A stretch of DNA of 44,977 nucleotides from CAYRLZ01 sp964425275 (GTDB taxonomy: Bacteria; Hydrothermota; Tepidihabitantia; Tepidihabitantales; JBDRVQ01). Where the stretch lies: NCBI GenBank assembly GCA_964425275.1, contig CAYRLZ010000049.1, forward strand, positions 1-44,977, read 5' to 3'. Positions within the stretch are counted from its first letter, which is position 1, and each line of letters starts with the position of its first letter. Shown piece by piece: positions 15,406 through 23,243 of the stretch. Made by a program: the position numbers and the translations under genes. The notes under the pieces are model-generated. The model did not search any database and was not told the DNA's origin. It saw only the letters and a list, made by a program, of their open reading frames with translations.

Positions 15406-16403
15406 AAAAAGTTAGGGTATTATTTTTAAAGGCAATGCTTTTATTTCCAATCTTGATGCCGGCGGCGCGCATCTGCGTCTGGAATTATGACCCAGTGGAC
15501 CGGTTCTACGACGCCCAGATTGGCGATTCCGTTAACTGTGCCTATTGGGTGGAGCGGGACTTGACCGCCCAGGGGCACACGGTTGAGGTCTTTGACCGAT
15601 ACCTGCCATCAGATTTGAGCGGATACGATTTGGTATATTGCCTGATGGGTTGGTTCCGAACCTGAGGGGATAACTGCACAGTCGGTCCGACGGAACGAAC
15701 CCAATTAATAAATTTCCTTAACTCCGGTAAAGGGGTCTATGCCGAAGGCGCTGATTTCGGCTTCTCCAATCGGAATAATGAATTCTGGCCCTATTTTGGT
15801 TGCCATTATCTTGGAGATGGTAACCCAATGAACACCGGTAATGTGCAAAATCTCACCGGTCAACAAGGAACTTTTGCCCAGGGGGTAAACCTCGGCTATC
15901 TCTACCGGAAAGGACCAGATAACTATGTGGACGAAATTGGCGAAAACGGCGGGACAATCTACCTCCGGGACCAGTCAGGGATTGGCCGGGCGATATACTA
16001 TCAGTCGGCAAACTACCGGACGGTTTTCTCCGCGGTAATCTTTGGTGCCTTACAGGGGACTCAACGCCCCTCTTTAATGGCGAGAATTACTAAATATCTA
16101 CTTACCGGTAGTGGGATAGAAGAAAATTTGGCGGTTGTGCCTTCAATCTTAAAGATTGAACCAAACCCAACCCGGGGCAATGGGACGATTTATTTCCGAA
16201 TTTCGGGTAATGTAAGAAACCTCACGGTCTTTGATGCCTTCGGGCGCACCGTTGCCGGGTGGCGACTAAATTCTGAAAAGGAAATGACAATCAGTTGGAA
16301 TCTATTAAACTCTAATAGAGAGCCACTTCCCGCTGGGATTTACTTTGTGCGGATGACCGGGACTGGTTTTACCACGACAAAATCTTTTGTCGTTCTCCGT
16401 TAA
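15402..16403 (+). pseudogene. secreted protein with C-terminal sorting domain, interrupted by in-frame TGA
   Basis: An SD-preceded ATG (AAAGGAGGCCTATG) opens a signal peptide (~1-23), then a domain with CVWNYDPVDRFYD and DLVYCLMGWFRT. A TGA at 15663-15665 stops it after 87 codons. The same frame then runs on for 245 sense codons: GDNCTVGPTERTQL, SGKGVYAEGADFGF and a complete C-terminal sorting domain (LKIEPNPTRGNGTIYFRI, VFDAFGRTV, PAGIYFVRMTG, KSFVVLR). The second part alone has no good start. The simplest reading is a recent nonsense change or sequence error. Recoding of the TGA as selenocysteine is a less likely alternative, noted because selB is in the window and Cys follows four codons later. 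Confidence 0.75.
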
Positions 16404-16418
16404 GTTACCACACTTCTG

Positions 16419-16446
16419 TTGACTTTTCATCAATCTTAGATAAGAT
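16419..16446 (+). promoter_or_regulatory. promoter of the UDP-sugar dehydrogenase gene
   Basis: TTGACT (16419-16424), a 16-bp spacer and TAAGAT (16441-16446) precede the gene at 16528. The transcript start is near 16453, giving a leader of about 75 nt that contains a 21-codon ORF. Confidence 0.5.
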
Positions 16447-16459
16447 TAAAGTCTGTGGT

Positions 16460-16525
16460 ATGTGGATGGGAATTTTGCCAGCAAACGAAATAAACAATTA
16501 TTCTTCTTTTGCCTTCGGGAGGTAA
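16460..16525 (+). CDS. possible 21-residue upstream ORF before the dehydrogenase
   Basis: ATG at 16460, about 7 nt from the predicted transcript start, opens a 21-codon frame that ends in TAA at 16523-16525, two bases before the dehydrogenase ATG. Its last codons (GGG-AGG-TAA) are the ribosome-binding sequence of that gene. Its layout matches the mini-ORF at 15361. No similarity was recognised. Confidence 0.3.
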   Translation: MWMGILPANEINNYSSFAFGR

Positions 16526-16527
16526 AA

Positions 16528-17838
16528 ATGAAGAAAACATTAGCCGAGAAGATAATAAAGAGAGAAGCGAAGGTTGGTGTTATTGGCCTGGGTTATGTCG
16601 GGCTTCCCCTTTCGGTAGAGATTGCCCATGCCGGATTTTCGGTCTTGGGCGTTGATTTGGATAAGAGAAAGGTAGAAATGATTGCCCGGGGAAAGAGTTA
16701 TATTGAAGATGTCCCGGATGCCTCGCTGAGAAAGGTTTGTCCGAGATATTTTACCGCGCACACCAGTTATGATGTCTTAGAGAGATGTGATATAATAAAT
16801 ATCTGTGTCCCTACCCCTTTCAATCCCAACAAAGAACCGGATGTTTCTTATATTATGAAGAGTGGTGAGGGCATTGCTAAGGTCTTGCATAAAGGACAAC
16901 TGGTAATCCTGCGCAGCACCACCTATCCGGAGACGACGGAAAAACTCCTTCTACCAATTTTGAGTAAATCAGGACTGAAAGTCGGTAATGACTTCTATTT
17001 AGCCTTTGCCCCGGAGCGGGTTGACCCGGGAAATAAGATATGGACAATGAGGAATACCCCGGTCGTGGTTGGTGGTGTAACACCAACTTGCACCAAACTT
17101 ACCGAACTCTTCTTCACTCAATTCAGCGAAAAGGTCTATACCGTATCCTCGCCAAAAGTTGCGGAGATGAGCAAACTCTTGGAAAATATCTTCCGCAGTG
17201 TCAATATTGCCCTGGTTAATGAGACAGCACTTCTCTGTGAAAGGATGGGCATTGATATTTGGGAGGTGATTAACGCCGCCGCCACCAAACCCTTCGGCTT
17301 TATGCCGTTTTATCCCGGTCCGGGGATTGGCGGGCATTGTATATTAGTTGACCCCTACTATCTCTCCTGGAAGGCAAAAGAGTATGACTTTCATACTAAT
17401 TTTATTGAACTGGCCGCCGAGACTAATGAAAATATGCCGTATCGGGTAAATGAACGCCTCTTTGAGATACTGGGAAGAAACGATATCCCCGCGTCCCGGG
17501 CAAGAATTTTAATTCTCGGTGCTGCATTCAAGCGCGATGTGAGCGATGTGAGAAATTCTCCAACCCTGAAGGTGATGGAGATTCTAAACGGAAAGGTGAA
17601 GGAGATTTTATATAACGACCCATTTGTCCCGGAGGTCGAGGTGAAAGGCAAGAGATATAAATCGGTCCCACTTACCACTACTTTATTTAAAAAAATTGAC
17701 TGCGTTTTAATCTTGACCGACCACTCTTCTTATGACTACGACTGGATATTAAAACACTCGCCTTTAATTTTTGATACCCGGAATAGCATCAAGCAGCGGG
17801 GGATAAAGAAACTCTACACCTTGGGGACAAAGTTTTAG
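16528..17838 (+). CDS. nucleotide sugar dehydrogenase (UDP-N-acetyl-hexosamine 6-dehydrogenase type)
   Basis: This enzyme oxidises C6 of a UDP-sugar to the carboxylate with two NAD+, feeding surface polysaccharide synthesis. The N-terminal Rossmann fold has GVIGLGYVGLP (17-27). The substrate loop is APERVDPGNK. The catalytic cysteine is C271 in GPGIGGHCILVDPYYL, and a C-terminal UDP-binding domain has RILILGAAFKRDVSDVRNSP. The sequence is closer to the WbpA/WecC group than to UDP-glucose dehydrogenase. The start at 16528 is chosen for its Shine-Dalgarno sequence GGGAGGT; an in-frame ATG at 16462 would add 22 poorly conserved residues. It appears alone, without neighbouring glycosyltransferases. 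Confidence 0.9.
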   Translation: MKKTLAEKIIKREAKVGVIGLGYVGLPLSVEIAHAGFSVLGVDLDKRKVEMIARGKSYIEDVPDASLRKVCPRYFTAHTSYDVLERCDIINICVPTPFNPNKEPDVSYIMKSGEGIAKVLHKGQLVILRSTTYPETTEKLLLPILSKSGLKVGNDFYLAFAPERVDPGNKIWTMRNTPVVVGGVTPTCTKLTELFFTQFSEKVYTVSSPKVAEMSKLLENIFRSVNIALVNETALLCERMGIDIWEVINAAATKPFGFMPFYPGPGIGGHCILVDPYYLSWKAKEYDFHTNFIELAAETNENMPYRVNERLFEILGRNDIPASRARILILGAAFKRDVSDVRNSPTLKVMEILNGKVKEILYNDPFVPEVEVKGKRYKSVPLTTTLFKKIDCVLILTDHSSYDYDWILKHSPLIFDTRNSIKQRGIKKLYTLGTKF

Positions 17839-17872
17839 CGATAGATTTTAAGCAGTGCTAAATTTTCGCTAA
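17835..17872. terminator. inverted repeat spanning the two convergent stop codons
   Basis: TTAGCGA (17835-17841) and TCGCTAA (17866-17872) form a 7-bp inverted repeat between the converging dehydrogenase and asd genes. Each arm contains one gene's stop codon. It may act as a bidirectional terminator, though the stem is short and no strong T-run follows. Confidence 0.3.
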
Positions 17873-18915
17873 CTTTCCTTACCAGAAGAAGTTCCCTTTT
17901 CTCCCAGTAATTTTATCACCGCCTCGGCAATCAGACAGGCGTTAGTTGCCGCCCCGCGCCTCAGGTTATCGGCAACCACCCAGAGATGAATCGCCCTCGG
18001 ATTATCCGGGTCTTTCCTGATTCGGCTCACATAGACCAAATCCGAACCCCGCACATCAAAAAGTGAAAGGTAACCCTCTTTTGCGACCTGCAAAAAGGGA
18101 TAACCGGATAAGAGATTAAGTATCTCTTCTAAATTTATCTCTTCGGCAAACTCACAATAAACGGCAAGTGAATGACCAAGGCTCACTGGGATCCGGACGC
18201 AGGTGGCGGTAATTTTTAATTCCGGGAGAGAGAGGATTTTTTTTGTCTCCTCCCGAACCTTTATCTCCTCCTGACTAAAACCACTCTCATCAAATCGACC
18301 AATCTGGGGGATTAGATTATCGGCAATCGGATAAGGAAATGGTGAATCTTTGGTTCTTTCTATCTTCTGTCTCATCGCTAAGAATTCGGTCTCGTAATAA
18401 AACTCTTCTAAGGCATCCCGGCCCGCCCCGGAAACCGATTGATAAGAAGAGAGAATAACCCTTTCCAATTTATAAATCTTTGTTAAGGGAAATAGAACTA
18501 AAACCAACTGAATCGCTGTGCAATTGGGGTTGGCGATGAGATTTTTGTGCTCCCTTATCTTTTCGGCGTTGACTTCTGGCACCACTAACGGCACATCGGG
18601 TTCTAAACGGAAGGCAAGGGAATTGTCAATCACCAATGCTTTCTCTTTAAGTTTCGGGCAAAATTCTTGCGCTAAATCCGCTTCACCGAGGAAGAAGACC
18701 AATCCATTTTCCGCTAATTCCATTGCCTTCTCAATCGATTGGATTTCATAACGTTTATCGCGGAAATAAATCTTTTCGCCTTCGCTTTTTTCACTGGCCA
18801 AGAAGAAAAATTGAGGATTTAGCCAAGAGGTAGGGAAATTCCTCTCTTCCATCACGGTCAGAAGAGTCTGACCAACCAGACCGGTTGCGCCGATAACCAA
18901 AATCTTCTCTTCCAT
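17869..18915 (-). CDS. asd: aspartate-semialdehyde dehydrogenase
   Basis: This enzyme reduces aspartyl phosphate to aspartate semialdehyde with NADPH, in lysine/diaminopimelate, threonine and methionine synthesis. The NADP fold is ILVIGATGLVGQTLL (5-19). The active-site cysteine is C132 in IANPNCTAIQLV, and YQSVSGAGRDALEE and the histidine in RIPVSLGHSLAV are present. The start at 18915 (MEEKILVIG) is chosen over an ORF extension to 18993, because it fits the family N-terminus and lies 7 bp after a TATAAT box. No other lysine or threonine genes are adjacent. The gene is divergent from pyrG across array 2. Confidence 0.94.
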   Translation of the reverse strand: MEEKILVIGATGLVGQTLLTVMEERNFPTSWLNPQFFFLASEKSEGEKIYFRDKRYEIQSIEKAMELAENGLVFFLGEADLAQEFCPKLKEKALVIDNSLAFRLEPDVPLVVPEVNAEKIREHKNLIANPNCTAIQLVLVLFPLTKIYKLERVILSSYQSVSGAGRDALEEFYYETEFLAMRQKIERTKDSPFPYPIADNLIPQIGRFDESGFSQEEIKVREETKKILSLPELKITATCVRIPVSLGHSLAVYCEFAEEINLEEILNLLSGYPFLQVAKEGYLSLFDVRGSDLVYVSRIRKDPDNPRAIHLWVVADNLRRGAATNACLIAEAVIKLLGEKGTSSGKES

Positions 18916-18922
18916 AGGGATT

Positions 18923-18950
18923 ATTATATAAAAAAAAAGGAATTTGGCAA
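18923..18950 (-). promoter_or_regulatory. asd promoter (leaderless)
   Basis: On the minus strand TTGCCA (18950-18945), a 16-bp spacer rich in T and TATAAT (18928-18923) are followed by 7 bp to the asd ATG. Confidence 0.5.
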
Positions 18951-19114
18951 CTGGGGAATTCATCCGGCGATTTAGCAAAAGAGAATGAGCCAAAAATCTC
19001 CCTCAAAGGGAAACTGATTATTCAATAAATGGGTCTAACCAAGGGTCTCTATTTCGGGAGTAATTGGTAAGGGTAAGGGAGGCGCCTTTCAGTTAGATTC
19101 TCTGTTCGGCTCGG

Positions 19115-19342
19115 AATATCGCCCCCAATATGACCCTCAATATCACTCTCTATATCGCCCCCAATATCACCCTCTATATCACCCAGAATATCACCCCCTG
19201 TATCACTCTTTATATCACCCTCTGTATCATTCCCAATATCACTCCCTATATCGCCCTCTATATCATCTCCAATATCGCCCAGAATATCGCCCTCTATATT
19301 GCCCGGAATATCACCCAGAGTATCATCCCCTGTATCGTCCAT
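19115..19342 (+). repeat. 12-bp periodic degenerate array 2 (core TATC, 19 units)
   Basis: Nineteen consecutive 12-mers follow nnTATCnnnnnn, mostly AATATC or TATATC followed by a pyrimidine-rich hexamer such as GCCCCC, ACCCTC, ACTCTC, ACCCAG or ATTCCC. Only two units break TATC (TATG at 19127, TATT at 19223+72). The period never slips. A decayed unit may follow (19343-19354), and two may precede (19091-19114, the first containing TTAG). It fills the divergent gap between asd and pyrG and is about 90 bp upstream of the pyrG -35 box. Both strands happen to be open (GDIE-like acidic tetrapeptides on minus, ITLY-like on plus). Neither frame has a convincing start, and the sister array at 1082 is not open. 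Confidence 0.85.
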
Positions 19343-19431
19343 CCCATCCACTGCCCACCTTCCACATCTGATATGCTTTGAGAAAAGGAGACTTGTATAT
19401 GGATGGAAACCCAAAATAGCCAAATAAAGAT

Positions 19432-19460
19432 TTGACTTTTCTGGATTTTTGGGCAAAATA
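19432..19460 (+). promoter_or_regulatory. pyrG operon promoter (leaderless, weak -10)
   Basis: TTGACT (19432-19437) is followed by an A/T-rich -10 region, CAAAAT at 19454-19459 (16-bp spacer), ending about 6 bp before the pyrG ATG. The -35 box is good and the -10 box imperfect. Confidence 0.4.
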
Positions 19461-19465
19461 ATCTG

Positions 19466-21070
19466 ATGGCGAAGTTTATCTTTGTAACCGGTGGTGTTGT
19501 CTCTTCCCTGGGAAAGGGTATCGCCACCGCCTCAATCGGTCTCCTCTTAAAAAGCCGAGGCTTTAAGGTAACCATTCAGAAACTTGACCCTTATATCAAT
19601 GTTGACCCGGGGACGATGAACCCCTTCCAACACGGCGAGGTCTTTGTCACCGAAGATGGGGCAGAAACCGATTTAGATTTAGGACACTACGAACGGTTCT
19701 TAAACGAAAACCTCAGTCAGGAGAATAATTTGACCGCCGGTCAGGTCTATCTTTCGGTAATAAATAAAGAGAGGCAGGGTGTATTCCTGGGTGGGACAAT
19801 ACAGGTCGTTCCCCATATCACGGGTGAGATTAAAGAAAGGATAAGGAGATTAGCCCAAGGAGATGTTGATTGTGTCATTGTTGAAGTCGGTGGGACAGTT
19901 GGCGATATTGAAGGCTTACCTTTTTTAGAGGCGGCCAGGCAGATGGCCTTAGAAGAAGGAAAAGGAAATTGCCTCTTCATTCATCTCACCTTGGTGCCGT
20001 TTATCAAGACCGTGGAAGAATTTAAGACCAAACCGACCCAACACTCAGTTAAGGAACTACGGGAAATTGGTATCCAGCCCGATGTAATCATCTACCGCAC
20101 GGAAAGAGCGCTCTCACCGGATATTAAAGAGAAGATTGCCCTTTTCTGTAATGTGGATAAGAAAGCAGTGATTGAAGGTATTGATACACCTAACATCTAC
20201 CGGATACCTTTAATCTTTCACCAGGAAAATTTAGACTGGTTAATCTGTCAGTATCTCGCACTAAAAGGGAAAGAACCCGACCTCACCAGTTGGCAGGAGT
20301 TTGTTGAGAGGTTAGATAATCCCAAAGAAGAGATAGAGATTGCCTTTTGTGGCAAGTATCTTGATGTGAAGGATGCCTATAAGAGTGTGATTGAAGCCTT
20401 GCATCACGCCCGTGCTCAAGTTTCAACCAAATTGAATATAAGGTGGATTGATGCCGAAGACTTAGAAGAACCCGGTGCCGAGAAAATACTTGCGGGGATT
20501 AATGGTCTTCTGGTGCCCGGTGGTTTTGGGCGCCGGGGGATGAAAGGGAAGATGGTGGCGATAAGATATGTTCGGGAAAATAAAATCCCTTATCTTGGTT
20601 TATGTGTTGGGCTACAGTGTGCGGTGATTGAATTTGCCCAGAATGTCTGCGGACTAACCGGGGCAAATTCCACCGAATTTGACGAAGTTACCCCATATCC
20701 GGTAATTTATCAAATGGAAGAACATACTGAGGCAAAAGGTATGGGTGGAACACTGCGTCGTGGTGCCTATCCGGCAATTCTTAAAGAAAATAGCCTGGCC
20801 CAGAAAGTCTACGGGGTAAAGAAGATTTATGAACGTCATCGCCATCGCTATGAGGTAAACCCCAACTTCCTCCCTTTGTTAGAGAAGTATGGACTTCTTG
20901 CTTCAGGTCTTTCGCCCGATGGTCGTTTGGTTGAGGTGATTGAATTAAAAGACCACCCTTTCTTTATTGCCACCCAATTCCATCCGGAATTTAAGTCAAG
21001 ACCCTTATCGCCCCATCCATTATTTGTTAGTTTCCTCCAAAAGGCCCTGGAATATAAACACCAAAAATGA
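19466..21070 (+). CDS. pyrG: CTP synthase
   Basis: CTP synthase aminates UTP with glutamine-derived ammonia and ATP. The 534-residue protein has the synthetase domain first (KFIFVTGGVVSSLGKGIATASIGLLLK, QKLDPYINVDPGTMNPFQHGEVFVTEDGAETDLDLGHYERF). The class I glutamine amidotransferase domain follows (GGFGRRGMKGK, nucleophile cysteine in YLGLCVGLQ, and HPEF near the end). It heads a long operon; its stop overlaps the acyltransferase start by 4 bases. This is the first gene after array 2. Confidence 0.97.
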   Translation: MAKFIFVTGGVVSSLGKGIATASIGLLLKSRGFKVTIQKLDPYINVDPGTMNPFQHGEVFVTEDGAETDLDLGHYERFLNENLSQENNLTAGQVYLSVINKERQGVFLGGTIQVVPHITGEIKERIRRLAQGDVDCVIVEVGGTVGDIEGLPFLEAARQMALEEGKGNCLFIHLTLVPFIKTVEEFKTKPTQHSVKELREIGIQPDVIIYRTERALSPDIKEKIALFCNVDKKAVIEGIDTPNIYRIPLIFHQENLDWLICQYLALKGKEPDLTSWQEFVERLDNPKEEIEIAFCGKYLDVKDAYKSVIEALHHARAQVSTKLNIRWIDAEDLEEPGAEKILAGINGLLVPGGFGRRGMKGKMVAIRYVRENKIPYLGLCVGLQCAVIEFAQNVCGLTGANSTEFDEVTPYPVIYQMEEHTEAKGMGGTLRRGAYPAILKENSLAQKVYGVKKIYERHRHRYEVNPNFLPLLEKYGLLASGLSPDGRLVEVIELKDHPFFIATQFHPEFKSRPLSPHPLFVSFLQKALEYKHQK

Positions 21071-21765
21071 AGCGCCTATTCCTAACCGGGTTGATGCAAA
21101 CCCTACTCTTTTTTTATCTCCTCTTAAAGAAAAGATACCGAGAGGAAATCGGGAGGAATTTCTTTCACCTCTTTGGTAAGAAGGATAATCATTTCTGGTG
21201 GAAAAATGCCCGAGCCCTCGGGAAAAACCTTGCCTTGATGATTATCGGTCGCCCCCTTGACAAAATAGAAACTATCGGGGAAAATATAAGTATGGGAAAA
21301 GGAGCGATATTCTTAACCTGCCACTTCGGTCTTTGGGAAATTCTACCAAAAATCTTTAAAGCGAAGGGCTACCGGGTGGCAATTGCCGTCGGTCGCCAGC
21401 GGATTCCTATCTTGGAAAAGATTCTTTCTCGATTGCGAAGCCGGGAAGGGATAGTGATAGTTGATAAAATACCGGAGATGATAAGCCTCTTAAAAAGAGG
21501 GTTTCTTTTGGGATTTGCCGGGGATAATACAAGGCGGGTAAAAAGATTTTACCTCCCCGAAATCGGAAAAGGATTCGGTGTTGTTAAGACCCCTTTTCTG
21601 TTAGCTAAAAGAAGTGGGTTACCGCTTTACACCTGCTTCTCGGTCTTGAGAGGCTCTTTGATTCAGATTGAGTGGCAAAGAATCTCGCAGATACAGGATT
21701 TTGCCACCATTGCCCGAAATTATATCCAGCGGTATCCAGAACAATGGATATTTTGGGGGAAATGA
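21067..21765 (+). CDS. LpxL/HtrB-family lipid A acyltransferase
   Basis: The family adds secondary acyl chains to lipid A at the inner membrane. The 232-residue protein is short compared with E. coli LpxL (~306). It keeps the HX4E catalytic motif (H86-E91 in TCHFGLWE), GFLLGFAGDNTRR (equivalent to the D-Q/N-D region), and the hydrophobic N-terminal anchor (about 5-20). It is encoded between pyrG and lptC with ATGA overlaps on both sides, so the outer-membrane role fits its context. The acyl donor and position are not known. Confidence 0.82.
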   Translation: MKRLFLTGLMQTLLFFYLLLKKRYREEIGRNFFHLFGKKDNHFWWKNARALGKNLALMIIGRPLDKIETIGENISMGKGAIFLTCHFGLWEILPKIFKAKGYRVAIAVGRQRIPILEKILSRLRSREGIVIVDKIPEMISLLKRGFLLGFAGDNTRRVKRFYLPEIGKGFGVVKTPFLLAKRSGLPLYTCFSVLRGSLIQIEWQRISQIQDFATIARNYIQRYPEQWIFWGK

Positions 21766-22334
21766 AAAGTCTTAAGCGCTCAAAGTTCAGAGTTCAGAGT
21801 TCAAAGCGAATTTTTCCCAATTTAAGTTTTACCTTATTAACTATATCGCTTATCTTTCTTGTCTGTCAGAAAAAAGAGCCGAATCTCTCCGCCTCACCCC
21901 CACCTTCTTCTATAACTCTATCCTTTGAGATGGATGAGTCTTTCTCCGGTAAGAGGCTCTATCGCATCACCGCGCGCCAGGCAATTTTTTATGAAGAAAA
22001 AGGCTTAATTTGCGTGACCGAACCGGTGGTCTATTTCTTTGACGAAGGAAAGATAAATTCTATACTAACCGCCCGGAAAGGGGAGGTCTTTACCAAGACA
22101 TCAGACTTAATCGCCTCAGGAGAGGTCCAGCTAATTACCTCAGATTCCACTTACCTCTTCACTGATTCTCTGGTCTGGAATAACTCAAAACAGATGATTG
22201 AAACCGATGCCTTGGTAAGGATTGAAAGCAAAAAGGCAAAGATGGAAGGACAGGGTCTCTTGGCCGATGCCGCCTTAGCAAAAATCACAATTAAGAGTGA
22301 GATTAAAGGAAGTAGCCCTTATCAGTTCAAATGA
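21762..22334 (+). CDS. lptC: LptC-family LPS export protein
   Basis: LptC is the bitopic periplasmic protein that passes LPS from LptBFG to LptA. The 190-residue protein has a basic cytoplasmic tail and one membrane segment (about 18-35, LSFTLLTISLIFLVC). The OstA-like periplasmic domain follows (LYRITARQAIFYEEKG, VVYFFDEGKINSILTARKGEV, LIASGEVQLITSDSTYLFTDSLVWNNSKQMIETD), a characteristic LptC pattern. The start at 21762 overlaps the previous stop by 4 bases; upstream ATGs in frame lie inside the acyltransferase gene. The codons for residues 8-14 contain three 7-bp AGTTCAG/A repeats. Confidence 0.85.
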   Translation: MKSLKRSKFRVQSSKRIFPNLSFTLLTISLIFLVCQKKEPNLSASPPPSSITLSFEMDESFSGKRLYRITARQAIFYEEKGLICVTEPVVYFFDEGKINSILTARKGEVFTKTSDLIASGEVQLITSDSTYLFTDSLVWNNSKQMIETDALVRIESKKAKMEGQGLLADAALAKITIKSEIKGSSPYQFK

Positions 22335-23242
22335 AATTAGTTTTCTTTAAGCGAATAATCGTTTTTGGAGCAATCGCTTCCTTCATCTCTTCTTATGCCG
22401 CCGAAATCAAGGCGAAAAAGATGGAGATTATTCAAGAAAAAGGAGAGCGGGTGACACGCTTTAAGGAAGGCCTTTTGATTCAGGATGGCACAACTCAAAT
22501 CTTTGCCCAAGAAGGTCTCTATTACCCAGAAAGGAATGAGTTTTTCTTAAAAGATTCGGTCAAAATATTAAGCGAAGAGGGAGTTCTCCGGAGTGATTCG
22601 GCGGTTTATTTTTTGGCATTAAAGAAAAGCATCCTCGGCAAAAATGTTGAGTTAGATTTGGATACAGTAAAAATTACTACGGACCGTCTCTTCTGGGATG
22701 GCAATAAAAAAGAGGCACACAGCGAAGAGGTATTTATTTCCTTAAAGGGAAGGGGTGTTGAAATAACGGGTAAGTCTGCAATTTATCAGGTGGATAAAAA
22801 GAAAGGTGAGATTAAAAAAGACCCGCTTTTCTATCTAAAAGAAAAAGAGACGACTTTGGTTCGGGCGAATCTGATGGACTATGATGGGGAAAGGAAGGTG
22901 GTCTTTGCTTATGGGCAGGTGAATATCAAACATAGGAAGCGGGAACTTTTCTGTGAGACTCTTGCCTATTTCTTAGAAGGCGATTCCGGTATTACTTTAG
23001 GCAAACCAATTCTTTCCGGGGAAAACGAAGAAATTGCCGGGAAGGAATTTCGCTTCCAAAATGAGGGCGGTGAGTTGAAGAAGATGGTGGTATTGGGTGA
23101 TGTGCAGGCTCTCTTTGAGAGAAAGGAGGAGCGAGTGGAAATTGGTGGGGAAAGGCTTTCATCCCTTTTCCGTGGGGGTGAGGTCTTAGAGATTGTAATG
23201 GAAGAACTAACCTATGGAAGGCTTTTAAGAAAAAGGAGGTAA
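22331..23242 (+). CDS. lptA: LptA/OstA-like periplasmic LPS bridge protein
   Basis: LptA-type proteins form the beta-jellyroll bridge that carries LPS across the periplasm. The 303-residue protein has a signal peptide (about 1-23, ending SSYAAEIKA). Repeated OstA units follow (ERVTRFKEGLLIQDGTTQIFAQEGLYY, LRSDSAVYFLALKKSILGKNVEL, VFAYGQVNIKHRKRELFCETLAYF). It is longer than E. coli LptA (~185), suggesting additional strands. It overlaps lptC by 4 bases. Oddly, bioY separates it from lptB. Confidence 0.85.
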   Translation: MKLVFFKRIIVFGAIASFISSYAAEIKAKKMEIIQEKGERVTRFKEGLLIQDGTTQIFAQEGLYYPERNEFFLKDSVKILSEEGVLRSDSAVYFLALKKSILGKNVELDLDTVKITTDRLFWDGNKKEAHSEEVFISLKGRGVEITGKSAIYQVDKKKGEIKKDPLFYLKEKETTLVRANLMDYDGERKVVFAYGQVNIKHRKRELFCETLAYFLEGDSGITLGKPILSGENEEIAGKEFRFQNEGGELKKMVVLGDVQALFERKEERVEIGGERLSSLFRGGEVLEIVMEELTYGRLLRKRR

Positions 23243-23243
23243 T

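Noticed and set aside
15663..15665. Reassigned genetic code (TGA as an amino acid)
   Set aside because: TGA ends several intact genes here (for example rbfA, acyP's upstream ORF, pyrG), so it is a normal stop. Only a local recoding or a mutation could explain this codon.
19049..19456. Minus-strand open frame of acidic GDIx tetrapeptide repeats (and the plus-strand ITLY-like frame at 19130-19381)
   Set aside because: The frame is open only because the 12-bp period keeps phase; there is no proper ribosome-binding site for either frame, and the sister array at 1082 with the same architecture contains stop codons. A noncoding array explains all three.
21784..21804. Three AGTTCAG/A 7-bp tandem copies in the lptC start region as a phase-variable repeat
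   Set aside because: Only three copies, 21 bp total and in frame with the basic N-terminal tail; a change of one copy would shift the frame, but there is no sign of it being variable.
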